A stretch of 61,027 nt of DNA, taken from NCBI RefSeq assembly GCF_905332535.1, contig NZ_CAJOCF010000007.1, forward strand, positions 1 to 61,027, written 5' to 3'. Shown piece by piece: positions 9,739-20,932 of this stretch. Both the position numbers and the translations under genes were made by a program. Within the stretch, counting starts at the first letter, position 1. Each line of letters starts with the position of its first letter. The notes under the pieces are model-generated. The model made no database searches. It was not told the DNA's origin and saw only the letters and a program-made list of their open reading frames with translations. Source of the stretch: Latilactobacillus fragifolii. Its GTDB lineage: Bacteria; Bacillota; Bacilli; Lactobacillales; Lactobacillaceae.

Positions 9739-9879
9739 CTATGCAGATAATACTTTTCTGCCTTTAGCACGGCGTCTTGCAAGTACCTTGCGACCGTTCT
9801 TAGTATTCATACGTTTCATGAAACCATGAACACGTTCTTTATGGCGTTTCTTTGGTTGGAAAGTTCTCTTTGTAGTCAT
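9739..9879 (-). CDS. rpmH: 50S ribosomal protein L34
   Basis: 46 residues, extremely basic, ending in [11 protein letters not shown], with the L34 signature [21 protein letters not shown]. The ATG at 9879 has AGGAGG upstream; the longer open frame is not coding. It is the first gene leftward from the origin, as in most Firmicutes. Confidence 0.97.
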   Translation of the reverse strand: MTTKRTFQPKKRHKERVHGFMKRMNTKNGRKVLARRRAKGRKVLSA

Positions 9880-9969
9880 TATATTGGCACCTCCTAATTG
9901 ACTATGTCTATTGTTCCCATATCTGAGAAACAACGGATGATAAATACCACCTACGACATTCACTAAAAT

Positions 9970-9998
9970 ATAATAGCATATTTCAATAAAAGTTAAAA
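9970..9998 (-). promoter_or_regulatory. Putative rpmH promoter
   Basis: On the minus strand TTTTAA (9993-9998) and TATTAT (9970-9975) are 17 bases apart, about 90 bases upstream of rpmH and next to the first DnaA box. The -35 is weak, so this is tentative. Confidence 0.4.
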
Positions 9999-10029
9999 CA
10001 CTTTCCATAAAAAAACAGGATAAATATTC

Positions 10030-10359
10030 TTATCCACAAAAAAATAAATCATCGACTTTCTTGTGGATAACTATTTATCACAAACCAGGCGCATTTTGCC
10101 ATGCACAGATTACTGGGTGATTTATCCAGAAAATCACAGGGTGTTATTATGTTATCCACAAGTTGATTTTAAGGTGTGTATAAGTTGCTGAAATCTTTTA
10201 TTAGTGAGCATTGAATGCCCACATACTTTTGTGGATAAGTATCAAAAATGCCATTTTTTTTTGTTTTCCACAGTTGCTTTTAAAAGTTATCCCCGGCAGT
10301 GTGTTCAAGTGGATAACTTTTAAATTGATTCTTGTGGATTTTGTTCTTGTTGTGGAAAA
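10030..10359. other. oriC: oriC, upstream DnaA-box cluster
   Basis: The 570-base gap between rpmH and dnaA is filled with DnaA boxes. Exact TTATCCACA copies are at 10030-10038, 10062-10070 (reverse), 10152-10160 and 10230-10238 (reverse). TTTTCCACA is at 10264-10272 and 10351-10359 (reverse). One-mismatch copies are at 10122, 10175, 10308 and 10333. The orientations are mixed. This matches the upstream half of a bipartite Firmicutes origin and also suggests DnaA autoregulation. Confidence 0.93.
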
Positions 10360-10381
10360 CTTTTTTTTAGAATGCTAGAAT
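10351..10381 (+). promoter_or_regulatory. dnaA promoter overlapping a DnaA box
   Basis: An extended -10, TGCTAGAAT (10373-10381), lies about 70 bases before dnaA. The -35 region 17 bases upstream overlaps the reverse DnaA box TGTGGAAAA (10351-10359), so DnaA binding could repress its own gene. Confidence 0.55.
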
Positions 10382-10394
10382 GTAGATAGTCTTT

Positions 10395-10419
10395 CTTTAT
10401 TGAGCTTTTTTCAATAAAG
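10395..10419 (+). other. Perfect stem-loop in the dnaA 5' leader
   Basis: CTTTATTGA (10395-10403) and TCAATAAAG (10411-10419) form a 9-base-pair stem around a 7-base U-rich loop. It lies after the promoter and about 20 bases ahead of the ribosome site. No T-run follows, so it is not a simple terminator. Confidence 0.6.
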
Positions 10420-10449
10420 TGGTTATTTTACGTAAGGAGGACACGCTAC

Positions 10450-11796
10450 ATGCCTGATCTTCAGGAACTTTGGAACTATTTGCGGGAAGAATTCCAAAAT
10501 GATTTAACCCCCGTCGGTTTTAATGCTTGGATTAAAACTGCCAAACCGCTTGCTTTTAGAGCCAATGAAATACTGATCGAAGTGCCATCTCCTCTACACA
10601 AAGAGTACTGGGAAAGTAATTTGGCCACTAAGGTCGTTGAAGGGGCCTATGAATTCGCAGAAATTGAATTGACCCCTATTTTTCTGTTACCAACCGAAGC
10701 CGAGCAACTTCAAGCTGAAAAACCAGCTGAAGAACGTAGCCTGACCAAAGCTGAAACCCCAACCTTTTTACGCGAAACGCATTTAAATAATAAATACACG
10801 TTCGATACGTTTGTCACTGGGAAAGGTAATCAGATGGCTCATGCGGCAGCACTCGTTGTTTCAGAAGAGCCCGGCGTTTTATATAATCCCCTCTTTCTAT
10901 ATGGTGGTGTTGGTTTAGGTAAAACCCATTTGATGCAAGCTATCGGTCACCAGCTATTACTCGCTAAACCTGATACAAATGTCAAATATGTGACAAGTGA
11001 AGCTTTTGCCAATGATTTCATCAATTCGATTCAAACTAAGAATCAGGAAAAATTTCGTCAAGAATACCGTAACGTTGATTTATTATTGGTCGATGACATT
11101 CAATTTTTTGCTGATAAAGAAGGGACGCAGGAAGAATTTTTCCATACCTTCAATGATCTTTATAATGATAAAAAACAAATCGTCTTAACATCTGATCGGT
11201 TGCCTAATGAAATTCCTAAGCTCCAAGAGCGGTTAGTTTCACGCTTTAAATGGGGCTTGTCCGTCGACATTACTCCCCCTGATTTGGAAACCCGAATTGC
11301 CATTTTACGAAATAAAGCCGACACAGAACGCCTCGAAATTCCAGAAGATACTTTAAGCTACATCGCTGGTCAAATTGATTCTAACGTCCGCGAACTTGAA
11401 GGTTCACTGGTGCGCGTCCAAGCTTATGCAACAATGCAAAATGCTGAAATTACAACTAGTCTTGCCGCCGATGCCCTTAAGGGTTTAAACCTCAATGGTA
11501 AATCGAGTCAACTCTCAATTGCTAAGATTCAATCCGTAGTCGCTAAGTATTACAGCCTTTCAGTCACTGATTTAAAGGGGCGCAAACGCGTTAAAGAAAT
11601 TGTGCTCCCACGACAAATTGCTATGTACTTGGCCCGCGAAATGACCGACAGTTCGCTTCCCAAAATAGGCCAAGAATTTGGGGGCAAAGATCACACCACG
11701 GTTATGCACGCACACGAACGGATCAGCCAAGCTTTAACAAGCGATCAAAATCTAAAAGATGCCATCTTAGATTTGAAGAATACCTTAAAAGGCTAA
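10450..11796 (+). CDS. dnaA: Chromosomal replication initiator DnaA
   Basis: 448 residues with all four domains. Domain I (about 1-85) is the partner-binding domain. Domain II (about 86-110) is a linker. Domain III is AAA+, with Walker [10 protein letters not shown] (about 152-160) and Walker [11 protein letters not shown]. Domain IV is DNA-binding, with the signature [15 protein letters not shown] (about 407-421). DnaA-ATP binds the boxes on either side of its gene and melts the AT-rich region beyond it. The ATG follows TAAGGAGG by nine bases. Confidence 0.99.
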   Translation: MPDLQELWNYLREEFQNDLTPVGFNAWIKTAKPLAFRANEILIEVPSPLHKEYWESNLATKVVEGAYEFAEIELTPIFLLPTEAEQLQAEKPAEERSLTKAETPTFLRETHLNNKYTFDTFVTGKGNQMAHAAALVVSEEPGVLYNPLFLYGGVGLGKTHLMQAIGHQLLLAKPDTNVKYVTSEAFANDFINSIQTKNQEKFRQEYRNVDLLLVDDIQFFADKEGTQEEFFHTFNDLYNDKKQIVLTSDRLPNEIPKLQERLVSRFKWGLSVDITPPDLETRIAILRNKADTERLEIPEDTLSYIAGQIDSNVRELEGSLVRVQAYATMQNAEITTSLAADALKGLNLNGKSSQLSIAKIQSVVAKYYSLSVTDLKGRKRVKEIVLPRQIAMYLAREMTDSSLPKIGQEFGGKDHTTVMHAHERISQALTSDQNLKDAILDLKNTLKG

Positions 11797-11804
11797 ATGG
11801 GGGC

Positions 11805-11955
11805 TGTGGATAAAGCCAAAAGTTATCCTGAGAGTTGTCCTCAACTTATCCACAAGTGGAAAACTACTAACTCTTTTGCTTTTCGCCGTTATCCACAAGT
11901 TTCACAGGCCCTACTACTATTACTTAAAATTCTTTTATAATATATATATATTCTT
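11805..11955 (+). other. oriC: oriC, downstream cluster with DnaA-trios and unwinding element
   Basis: DnaA boxes TTATCCACA are at 11805-11813 (reverse), 11846-11854 and 11889-11897. A GC-rich GGCCC patch (11908-11912) is followed by CTACTACTATTACTT (11911-11925). The complementary strand of that tract reads, 3' to 5', as GAT GAT GAT AAT GAA, the DnaA-trio element. The run 11921-11955 is almost pure A/T and is the likely DNA unwinding element. The order box, GC patch, trios, AT-rich tract is the same as in Bacillus subtilis. Confidence 0.88.
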
Positions 11956-11972
11956 TCGGAGGTTTAACATCT

Positions 11973-13112
11973 ATGAAATTCTCAATTAACCGCACCCTAT
12001 TCATTAAATCGCTTAATGATGTGCAACGAGCCATTTCAGCTAAAACGACGATTCCTATTTTGACAGGGTTAAAACTGGTTCTTTCCCAAGAAGGACTTAC
12101 TTTAACCGGTAGTGATGCGGATATTTCAATTGAAGCAACCCTTGCTAGCAATGATGAAAAAAATCAATTGATCGTGGAACAAACCGGTGAAATTGTTTTA
12201 CCAGCCCGCTTCTTTAGTGAAATTGTCAAAAAATTACCTGAAGATCAGATGACGGTGACTGTTGGTGACAACTTCCAAACAACGATTCGGTCAGGTAAAT
12301 CAGAATTCACGATTAATGGCTTAGATGCGAATAGTTATCCACACCTACCGGAAATTGCCGGGCAAAATCCGTTTAGTATCAGTACTGACGTGCTCAAACA
12401 AGTTATTCACCAAACCGTCATTGCCGTTTCTAACCAAGAAAGTCGGCCAATCTTAACAGGGGTTCATTTGGTTTTAAACGATGGCGAAATGTTAGCCGTG
12501 GCGACAGATAGTCATCGTCTTGCACAACGGAAGCTAACTGTTTCGGTGCCAAGTGATGTGAACTACGATGTCATTATTCCTGGAAAGAGCTTAATTGAAC
12601 TTTCAAGAACATTAGCAGACGATGTTGAAACCGTCGAAATTCGGATTGCTGAAAATCAAGTGCTCTTCAAGGCTGGTAACTTAGCCTTCTATTCTCGTTT
12701 ATTAGAAGGCAATTACCCTGATACTGCGCGTTTAATTCCGACTTCTTCAAGTACGCAAATCGAATTCAATGCACCAGTTCTATTAGCTGCGATCGAACGG
12801 GCCTCATTGTTGTCGCATGAAAGTCGCAACAATGTTGTTCGATTGACCTTAAATACGACGGATAATACGGCAATCATCTATGGGAACTCACCAGATGTTG
12901 GGAACGTTGAAGAAGCACTCCAATTCGAAAATTTAACGGGTGAGGATCTTGAAATTTCATTTAACCCCGATTATATGAAGGATGCGCTCCGGTCATTTGG
13001 GCAAACAACCGTCATGATTAACTTTACGGCGGCTTTACGCCCATTTACATTAGTGCCAAGTGAAGATCAAGAACATTACATTCAATTAATCACACCAGTT
13101 CGGACATTCTAA
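11973..13112 (+). CDS. dnaN: DNA polymerase III beta subunit (sliding clamp)
   Basis: 379 residues folding as three similar domains of about 125 residues; the dimeric ring tethers polymerase III and repair proteins to DNA. The N-terminus (MKFSINRTLFIKSLNDVQRA) and the C-terminal sequence ending LITPVRTF are typical. The start has CGGAGG ten bases upstream. A consensus DnaA box (TTATCCACA, 12335-12343) lies inside the reading frame. A terminator follows 10 bases after the stop. Confidence 0.98.
   Translation: MKFSINRTLFIKSLNDVQRAISAKTTIPILTGLKLVLSQEGLTLTGSDADISIEATLASNDEKNQLIVEQTGEIVLPARFFSEIVKKLPEDQMTVTVGDNFQTTIRSGKSEFTINGLDANSYPHLPEIAGQNPFSISTDVLKQVIHQTVIAVSNQESRPILTGVHLVLNDGEMLAVATDSHRLAQRKLTVSVPSDVNYDVIIPGKSLIELSRTLADDVETVEIRIAENQVLFKAGNLAFYSRLLEGNYPDTARLIPTSSSTQIEFNAPVLLAAIERASLLSHESRNNVVRLTLNTTDNTAIIYGNSPDVGNVEEALQFENLTGEDLEISFNPDYMKDALRSFGQTTVMINFTAALRPFTLVPSEDQEHYIQLITPVRTF
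12335..12343 (+). promoter_or_regulatory. DnaA box inside dnaN
   Basis: An exact TTATCCACA about 440 bases beyond the last intergenic box. It could be chance, given codon use for Tyr-Pro-His, or could add a binding site near the origin. Confidence 0.4.
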
Positions 13113-13121
13113 CGACCAAAA

Positions 13122-13153
13122 AACGCCTCATCCAAAAATGGGGCGTTTTTTTT
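13122..13153 (+). terminator. dnaN terminator
   Basis: AACGCC-T-CAT and ATG-G-GGCGTT arms with an A-rich loop, followed by eight T residues. Confidence 0.85.
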
Positions 13154-13257
13154 GCGCTAAAATTAAAATAAATTCGTTTACAGCGTTTTCGGATTAAGTG
13201 AGTAGGATAAGGTTAAAGTAATCAAAAACGCTCAGAAAGCATTTTAGCTATGTTTAT

Positions 13258-13286
13258 TTGTTTTTAAGGCAAAAAAAGTCTATAAT
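13258..13286 (+). promoter_or_regulatory. Promoter of yaaA-recF(-gyrBA)
   Basis: TTGTTT (13258-13263) and a perfect TATAAT (13281-13286) are 17 bases apart, about 60 bases before yaaA. Confidence 0.65.
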
Positions 13287-13349
13287 TATAAGGTATAACG
13301 GATCGGTATTTGCGCAGTAATTAATATCGTTAAGAATGGTGGGTTGAGT

Positions 13350-13577
13350 ATGGCACAAGAAATTAAACTTGAAGCCGAATATGTTACACTCGGGCAACTC
13401 CTTAAAGAGGCCGGTGTGATTGAAACAGGCGGGCAAGCAAAGTGGTTCTTAAAAGAAACAACGGTTTTAGTAAACGGAGAACCTGACGATCGTCGTGGCC
13501 GGAAGTTGTATCCGGAAGACGTCGTTGAGGTCCCTGATAATGGCCAATTTGTCATTAAACAACAAGAAAGACTGTAG
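13350..13577 (+). CDS. yaaA: S4-domain RNA-binding protein YaaA
   Basis: 75 residues forming an S4-like RNA-binding fold: LGQLLKEAGVIETGGQAKWFL followed by VNGEPDDRRGRKLYPEDVVEV. It is conserved between dnaN and recF in Firmicutes and has been linked to ribosome assembly; its precise role is unclear. I chose the ATG at 13350 because GGTGGG lies six bases upstream; the in-frame TTG at 13344 would abut the ribosome site. Six bases separate it from recF. Confidence 0.9.
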   Translation: MAQEIKLEAEYVTLGQLLKEAGVIETGGQAKWFLKETTVLVNGEPDDRRGRKLYPEDVVEVPDNGQFVIKQQERL

Positions 13578-13583
13578 ACGACT

Positions 13584-14717
13584 ATGTATTTAAGCGAACT
13601 CCAGCTTGATCATTATCGAAATTACGAGCAAGTGGATGTCCATTTCTCACCAGATATTAATGTCTTGATTGGGGAAAATGCACAGGGGAAAACGAACTTG
13701 CTAGAAGCCATTTATGTGCTAGCTTTGGCCCGTTCGCACCGGACAAATAATGATCGCGAACTAATACAATGGGATGGTGAATATGCAAAGATTACCGGCG
13801 TGGTCCAACGTCAAATTGACCATATCCCATTGGAATTAGTGATAAGTCAAAAAGGTAAAAAAGCGAAGTTTAATCATTTAGAGCAGGCTAAGTTATCCCA
13901 ATATATTGGCCAATTAAACGTTGTCTTGTTTGCACCGGAGGATTTAAATATCGTGAAAGGTTCGCCAGCTGTCCGGCGACGCTTTATCGACATGGAATTC
14001 GGTCAAATGAGTGCGAAATACTTGTATAATATTTCGCAATACAAAGCGATTTTGAAACAGCGGAATCAGTATTTGAAACAGCTACAGCGACGCCAGGCTA
14101 AAGACTTAGTCTACCTAGGCGTGTTGTCCGACCAGTTAGCCGCTTATGGAGCGGAAGTCACGGTTGCGCGACGTGCATTTTTGCAACAAATGGAGAAATG
14201 GGCCCAGAAGTTGCATCAAGAAATTACTAAAGAGCGGGAAGTTTTGACGTTTAAATATCAAAGTCAAATGCCAGATGACCAACTGACACGGGATGTCGAA
14301 GGGATATACCAACAGTTTCAAGCGCTATATGAAGCGCAGCAAACACGAGAAGTCGAACAGGGCACAACATTGATTGGTCCCCACCGCGACGACGTGTTAT
14401 TTTTGGTTAATGGTAAGGATGTGCAGTCATTTGGCTCCCAAGGCCAACAGCGGACAACTGCGTTAAGTGTTAAATTAGCGGAAATTGACTTGATGAAAGA
14501 ACAAACTGGTGAATATCCCGTCTTATTATTGGACGATGTGTTATCCGAGCTTGATGATTTACGCCAAACACACTTATTGAAGACGTTCCAAAACAAAGTA
14601 CAGACGTTCTTAACGACAACTAGTCTTGAAAATGTCAAAAAAGAAATTATCAGTGCGCCACGGGTGTTTACCGTAACAAATGGCACCGTGACAGTGGCCG
14701 ATGCAGCAATAAATTAG
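13584..14717 (+). CDS. recF: DNA replication and repair protein RecF
   Basis: A 377-residue SMC-like ATPase that helps load RecA at gaps behind stalled forks. It shows Walker A GENAQGKTN (about 33-41), the signature region FGSQGQQRTTALSVKLAE (about 286-303) and Walker B LLLDDVLSELD (about 318-328). The order yaaA-recF-gyrB is conserved. RecF and yaaA are likely translated from one transcript. Confidence 0.97.
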   Translation: MYLSELQLDHYRNYEQVDVHFSPDINVLIGENAQGKTNLLEAIYVLALARSHRTNNDRELIQWDGEYAKITGVVQRQIDHIPLELVISQKGKKAKFNHLEQAKLSQYIGQLNVVLFAPEDLNIVKGSPAVRRRFIDMEFGQMSAKYLYNISQYKAILKQRNQYLKQLQRRQAKDLVYLGVLSDQLAAYGAEVTVARRAFLQQMEKWAQKLHQEITKEREVLTFKYQSQMPDDQLTRDVEGIYQQFQALYEAQQTREVEQGTTLIGPHRDDVLFLVNGKDVQSFGSQGQQRTTALSVKLAEIDLMKEQTGEYPVLLLDDVLSELDDLRQTHLLKTFQNKVQTFLTTTSLENVKKEIISAPRVFTVTNGTVTVADAAIN

Positions 14718-16724
<2,007 letters not shown>

Positions 16725-16782
16725 CGTGTTCGCCACTTAAACGGACACATTGAAAGACTGACTGAGAGGGGTTTATAGATTA

Positions 16783-19350
16783 ATGGCAAACGAAATTGGC
16801 CAAGACGGTCGGATTGAAAACGTCAATTTATCCAAGACAATGCGTAAATCATTCCTAGAATATGCAATGAGTGTCATTGTTGCGCGTGCCTTACCAGACG
16901 TTCGTGATGGGTTAAAACCTGTTCAACGCCGAATTTTATATGGCATGAATGAATTAGGGGTCTCCCCCGAAAAGCCGTATAAGAAATCTGCCAGAATTGT
17001 TGGGGATGTTATGGGGAAATACCATCCACATGGGGATTCAGCAATTTATGAAGCTATGGTGCGGATGGCACAAGATTTTAGTTATCGTTATATGTTAGTG
17101 GATGGTCATGGGAATTTCGGCTCTGTCGATGGTGATGGTGCTGCTGCAATGCGGTACACCGAAGCTCGGATGAGTAAGATGGCTGTCGAAATGTTACGTG
17201 ATATCAATAAGAATACAATTGATTATGTACCGAACTACGATGAGTCAGAACGTGAACCCGCTGTTTTACCAGCCCGGTTCCCGAACCTACTCGTTAACGG
17301 GGCGACTGGGATTGCGGTTGGGATGACAACCAATATTCCACCGCATAATTTAGCCGAAGTGATTAGTGCATTACACATCTTGATGGATAATCCAGATGCA
17401 ACAACTGCTGACTTGATGGACGCCTTACCTGGTCCTGATTTTCCAACTGGTGGGTTAGTGATGGGGAAATCTGGTATTCGCCATGCGTATGAATCCGGTA
17501 AAGGGACAATCACCCTTCGCGCTAAAGTGGATGTTGAGGTCCAAAAAAACGGTAAAGAACGGATTATCGTCACTGAAATTCCATACATGGTTAATAAGGC
17601 CAAGTTGGTCGAACGAATTGCGGAACTAGCTCGCGACAAACGGCTTGAAGGAATTACCGATTTAAACGATGAATCGGACCGTGATGGGATGCGCATTGTA
17701 ATTGATGTGCGCCGTGACATGAGTGCTTCAGTAGTTTTGAATAACTTATATAAATTGACACCATTACAGACGTCATTTTCATTTAATATGGTGGCGATTG
17801 TTGATGGTGCCCCAAAAGTATTGAGTTTGAAAGCAATCTTGGAACACTACTTAGTGCATCAAGAAGAAGTCATTCGTCGCCGGACTGCATTTGATTTGAA
17901 AAAGGCTGAGGCACGGGCACACATTTTAGCTGGGTTACGGATTGCTTTAGACCATATTGATGCGATTATTCAGATTATCCGTGGTTCCAACACAGGTGAT
18001 GCGGCTAAGGTCTTGTTGATGGAGCGCTATGATCTATCAGACAAACAAGCGCAAGCCATCTTGGATATGCGTTTAGTCCGCTTAACCGGTTTGGAACGCG
18101 ATAAAGTTGAAAATGAATACAATAATTTGATGACTTTAATTGCCGATTTGAAAGATATTTTAGCCAAACCAGAACGAATTAAGAAGATTATTTACGATGA
18201 ATTACTTGATATTCAAAGTAAATTCGGCGATAAACGTCGGACAGAATTATTGGTGGGGGAAGTGCTTAGTCTTGAAGACGAGGACTTAATCGAAGAAGAA
18301 GATGTTGTGATTGCTTTAACGCACAACGGCTATATCAAACGATTACCAGCCAGTGAATTCAAAGTTCAAAATCGTGGTGGTCGTGGGATCCAAGGGATGG
18401 GCGTCCACGATGACGATTTTATCGAACACTTGCTTTCGACTTCGACCCATGAAGTGCTCTTATTCTTCACCAATACCGGGAAAGTATATCGTGCTAAAGG
18501 GTATGAAATTCCAGAATATGGGCGCACTGCTAAGGGGATTCCAATCATTAACTTGTTAGGGATTAATTCTGATGAACGTGTTCAAACTGTCGTTAATGTT
18601 GGTAAAGAAGTTCAAACTGAACAATCGCTCTTCTTTATTACCCGTTTGGGGACGGTTAAACGGACAGCTGTTTCTGAATTCGCCAATATCCGTAGCAATG
18701 GGCTGAAAGCCTTGACTTTGCATGAAAATGACGAATTAAGTAACGTCTTAATGACTGATGGACAACAAAACATCTTTATCGGAACGCATAACGGTTACGC
18801 TGTGTCCTTTAGTGAAACAGCTGTTCGCTCAATGGGGAGAACTGCTGCTGGTGTGCGGGGGATTCGGTTACGTGAAGGCGACTATGTTGTCGGTTCTGAC
18901 TTACTCATTCCAGACCAAGAAATCCTTGTGATTTCCGAAAAGGGTTACGGTAAACGGACACCAGTTGCTGATTATCCAATTAAGGGCCGTGGTGGTAAAG
19001 GGATTAAGACTGCCAATATCACTAAAAAGAATGGGCCATTAGCTGGGGTGGCAGCCGTCACTGGTGAAGAGGATATTCTCTTAATCACTGATACTGGCGT
19101 CTTGATTCGCTTCAAGGTCGCTAACGTTTCACAAACTGGGCGGGCCACACTTGGTGTACGTTTAATCCGGGTGGATGACGAAGCGAAGGTGGCAACAATG
19201 GCGAAAGTTGAAGCTGAACCAGATGACGCTGAAACACCAACCGTACCAAGTGATAACGTCACTGATACTGGCTTAGCACAAGTTGATGAATTACTTGCAC
19301 GAGCTGAAGCCGATCAAGCGGCATCAGATGATCAAGATTCAGAAAATTAA
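16783..19350 (+). CDS. gyrA: DNA gyrase subunit A
   Basis: 855 residues. The N-terminal breakage-reunion domain has the catalytic Tyr in [11 protein letters not shown]. The quinolone region reads [12 protein letters not shown], with the wild-type Ser and Glu usually linked to fluoroquinolone susceptibility. A coiled coil and the C-terminal beta-pinwheel with GRGGRGIQG (GyrA box type) follow, then an acidic tail of about 45 residues. It lies 58 bases after gyrB and is probably co-transcribed. Confidence 0.98.
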   Translation: MANEIGQDGRIENVNLSKTMRKSFLEYAMSVIVARALPDVRDGLKPVQRRILYGMNELGVSPEKPYKKSARIVGDVMGKYHPHGDSAIYEAMVRMAQDFSYRYMLVDGHGNFGSVDGDGAAAMRYTEARMSKMAVEMLRDINKNTIDYVPNYDESEREPAVLPARFPNLLVNGATGIAVGMTTNIPPHNLAEVISALHILMDNPDATTADLMDALPGPDFPTGGLVMGKSGIRHAYESGKGTITLRAKVDVEVQKNGKERIIVTEIPYMVNKAKLVERIAELARDKRLEGITDLNDESDRDGMRIVIDVRRDMSASVVLNNLYKLTPLQTSFSFNMVAIVDGAPKVLSLKAILEHYLVHQEEVIRRRTAFDLKKAEARAHILAGLRIALDHIDAIIQIIRGSNTGDAAKVLLMERYDLSDKQAQAILDMRLVRLTGLERDKVENEYNNLMTLIADLKDILAKPERIKKIIYDELLDIQSKFGDKRRTELLVGEVLSLEDEDLIEEEDVVIALTHNGYIKRLPASEFKVQNRGGRGIQGMGVHDDDFIEHLLSTSTHEVLLFFTNTGKVYRAKGYEIPEYGRTAKGIPIINLLGINSDERVQTVVNVGKEVQTEQSLFFITRLGTVKRTAVSEFANIRSNGLKALTLHENDELSNVLMTDGQQNIFIGTHNGYAVSFSETAVRSMGRTAAGVRGIRLREGDYVVGSDLLIPDQEILVISEKGYGKRTPVADYPIKGRGGKGIKTANITKKNGPLAGVAAVTGEEDILLITDTGVLIRFKVANVSQTGRATLGVRLIRVDDEAKVATMAKVEAEPDDAETPTVPSDNVTDTGLAQVDELLARAEADQAASDDQDSEN

Positions 19351-19362
19351 GTCAATTAAAAA

Positions 19363-19438
19363 AATAAAAATCGTTTCTGCGTAAATACACTTGTAACAAC
19401 TGTTACCAAGCGTGTTAGTGGCAACGATTTTTTATTTT
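19363..19438 (+). terminator. gyrBA terminator
   Basis: Outer arms AAAATCGTT/AACGATTTTTT enclose a second stem (GTAAC-aact-GTTAC with flanking TTG/CAA pairs). It ends in a T-rich tract and closes the dnaA-gyrA block. Confidence 0.75.
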
Positions 19439-19441
19439 AGA

Positions 19442-19470
19442 TTGTATTTTAACGGCCGTTATGATAGAAT
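19442..19470 (+). promoter_or_regulatory. rpsF-ssb-rpsR promoter
   Basis: TTGTAT (19442-19447) and TAGAAT (19465-19470) with a 17-base spacer, placing the transcript start about 115 bases before rpsF. Confidence 0.7.
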
Positions 19471-19490
19471 TTTATCTTGTGAGTATCTGT

Positions 19491-19566
19491 GATTTAGACA
19501 CAGGGTCTAAATCGTGAGGCTAATTTTTATTAGTCAGTTACTCCTTGTTCTTACACAGGTAAGAAC
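19491..19566 (+). promoter_or_regulatory. Structured leader of rpsF (candidate S6:S18 autoregulatory RNA)
   Basis: Two strong stem-loops sit in the 5' leader. One is GATTTAGAC-acagg-GTCTAAATC (19491-19513). The other is GTTCTTA-cacagg-TAAGAAC (19547-19566). A weaker CTAAT/ATTAG stem lies between them. Both main loops contain ACAGG. In several bacteria the rpsF leader binds the S6:S18 complex as feedback control; the known CCG motif is not evident here, so the mechanism is inferred from position. Confidence 0.55.
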
Positions 19567-19593
19567 CTAAAGTCCATAAGGAGGTGAACAGTC

Positions 19594-19890
19594 ATGGCTC
19601 AATCAAAATACGAAATTACTTACATCATCTCAACAACAATTGATGAAGAAAGTAAAACAGCCCTTGTCAACCGTTTCGACGGCATCTTAAAAGACAACGG
19701 CGCTGAAGTGATTGATTCAAAAGACTGGTCAAAACGTCGTTTAGCTTATGAAATCAACAATCAAAACGAAGGCATTTACCATATCGTAAATGTTTTAGCT
19801 GATAATGATGAAGCTTTAAACGAATTTGATCGTCTAGCTAAGATTGATGACGCAATTTTACGTCATATGATCGTTAAACGCGAAGACTAA
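19594..19890 (+). CDS. rpsF: 30S ribosomal protein S6
   Basis: 98 residues with the S6 fold: the start [15 protein letters not shown] and the [18 protein letters not shown] strand region that contacts S18. It binds 16S rRNA in the central domain together with S18, encoded two genes downstream. The ATG follows AAGGAGGTG by eight bases, a near-perfect ribosome site. First gene of rpsF-ssb-rpsR. Confidence 0.97.
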   Translation: MAQSKYEITYIISTTIDEESKTALVNRFDGILKDNGAEVIDSKDWSKRRLAYEINNQNEGIYHIVNVLADNDEALNEFDRLAKIDDAILRHMIVKRED

Positions 19891-19929
19891 TTTTGAATTG
19901 TAATTATTGAATAGAGGGGAGCTGACAGA

Positions 19930-20442
19930 ATGATTAATCGAGTTGTACTCGTTGGTCGGCTAACACGCGATGTTGACTTACGTTACACGTCTAGTGGTGC
20001 TGCTGTTGGGACTTTCTCAGTCGCAGTAAATCGTCAATTCACGAATGCTAATGGTGATCGTGAAGCAGACTTTATCAACTGTGTCATCTGGCGTAAATCA
20101 GCGGAAAACTTCGCTAATTTCACTAAGAAAGGCTCACTAGTCGGAGTTGATGGCCGTCTACAAACGAGAAATTATGAAAACCAACAAGGTCAACGGGTAT
20201 ACGTAACCGAAGTGGTCGTTGATAACTTCTCATTGTTAGAATCACGGACAACAACGGAGCAACGGCAAAGTGATGGCGCAAGCCAAAACTTTAACAGTAA
20301 TCAAAGCAATGGTAGCCAACAATCTGGATTTACCAGCCCTCAACAATCGGGTAATCCATCAGCTGCTAATAATACTCAAGCCGATCCATTTGCAAATAAT
20401 GGCCAAGCAATTGATATTTCAGATGATGATTTACCTTTCTAA
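19930..20442 (+). CDS. ssb: Single-stranded DNA-binding protein
   Basis: 170 residues. The OB-fold domain (about 1-105) starts [20 protein letters not shown] and includes [18 protein letters not shown] Gln/Ser/Asn-rich flexible linker (about 110-155) follows. The acidic tip DISDDDLPF binds replication and repair partners such as helicases and RecO. Its place between S6 and S18 genes is conserved in Firmicutes. Confidence 0.98.
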   Translation: MINRVVLVGRLTRDVDLRYTSSGAAVGTFSVAVNRQFTNANGDREADFINCVIWRKSAENFANFTKKGSLVGVDGRLQTRNYENQQGQRVYVTEVVVDNFSLLESRTTTEQRQSDGASQNFNSNQSNGSQQSGFTSPQQSGNPSAANNTQADPFANNGQAIDISDDDLPF

Positions 20443-20472
20443 AATAAACTGTTTTGGAAGGAGGAACTTTCA

Positions 20473-20712
20473 ATGGCTCAACAAAGAAGAGGCGGCAACC
20501 GTCGTCGTCGTAAGGTTGATTTCATCGCTGCTAACCACATCGAATATATCGACTACAAAGACACTGATTTATTGAAACGTTTTATCTCAGAACGCGGTAA
20601 GATTTTACCTCGTCGGGTATCTGGTACAAGTGCTAAAAACCAACGTCGTTTGACAATTGCAATCAAACGCGCACGGATTATGGGCTTATTACCATTCGTT
20701 ACAGAAGACTAA
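20473..20712 (+). CDS. rpsR: 30S ribosomal protein S18
   Basis: 79 residues. The N-terminus is basic ([13 protein letters not shown]), followed by the S18 motif [18 protein letters not shown] and [10 protein letters not shown]. It forms a heterodimer with S6 on the small subunit. AAGGAGG precedes the ATG. A strong terminator follows. Confidence 0.98.
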   Translation: MAQQRRGGNRRRRKVDFIAANHIEYIDYKDTDLLKRFISERGKILPRRVSGTSAKNQRRLTIAIKRARIMGLLPFVTED

Positions 20713-20722
20713 TCAGTCAACC

Positions 20723-20760
20723 AAAAGACCTACTAAACAGTGTTTAGTAGGTCTTTTTTT
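20723..20760 (+). terminator. rpsF-ssb-rpsR terminator
   Basis: Arms AAAGACCTACTAAAC and GTTTAGTAGGTCTTT with a 3-base loop, followed by a run of T residues. Confidence 0.92.
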
Positions 20761-20825
20761 GTGTGCGCTAATAGGGGAACATGGGATTAAATTCCGGATT
20801 CAAAGCGGTAATTATAGGGCAATTG

Positions 20826-20834
20826 TGCTAAAAT
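20826..20834 (+). promoter_or_regulatory. gdpP promoter (extended -10)
   Basis: TGCTAAAAT about 100 bases before gdpP, with no clear -35. The same 15-base context (GCTAAAATGAAGGTA) precedes the HAD gene at 33290. Confidence 0.45.
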
Positions 20835-20932
20835 GAAGGTAGCATTTTTTAAGTTTTAGTAAAGAACCAACCACACAGACTCAATGATAGATGAACAAGA
20901 ATCAGAATGGGATCTAGAATTAAGGAGTTTAC

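Noticed and set aside
17235-17720. 161-codon open frame on the minus strand inside gyrA
   Set aside because: Antisense shadow of a conserved gene, with no ribosome site. Similar antisense frames in mnmG, gyrB, pbuX and ddl were dropped for the same reason.
20233-20575. Second frame within ssb and rpsR (20270-20575)
   Set aside because: Overlaps two well-established genes in another frame and encodes a low-complexity product.
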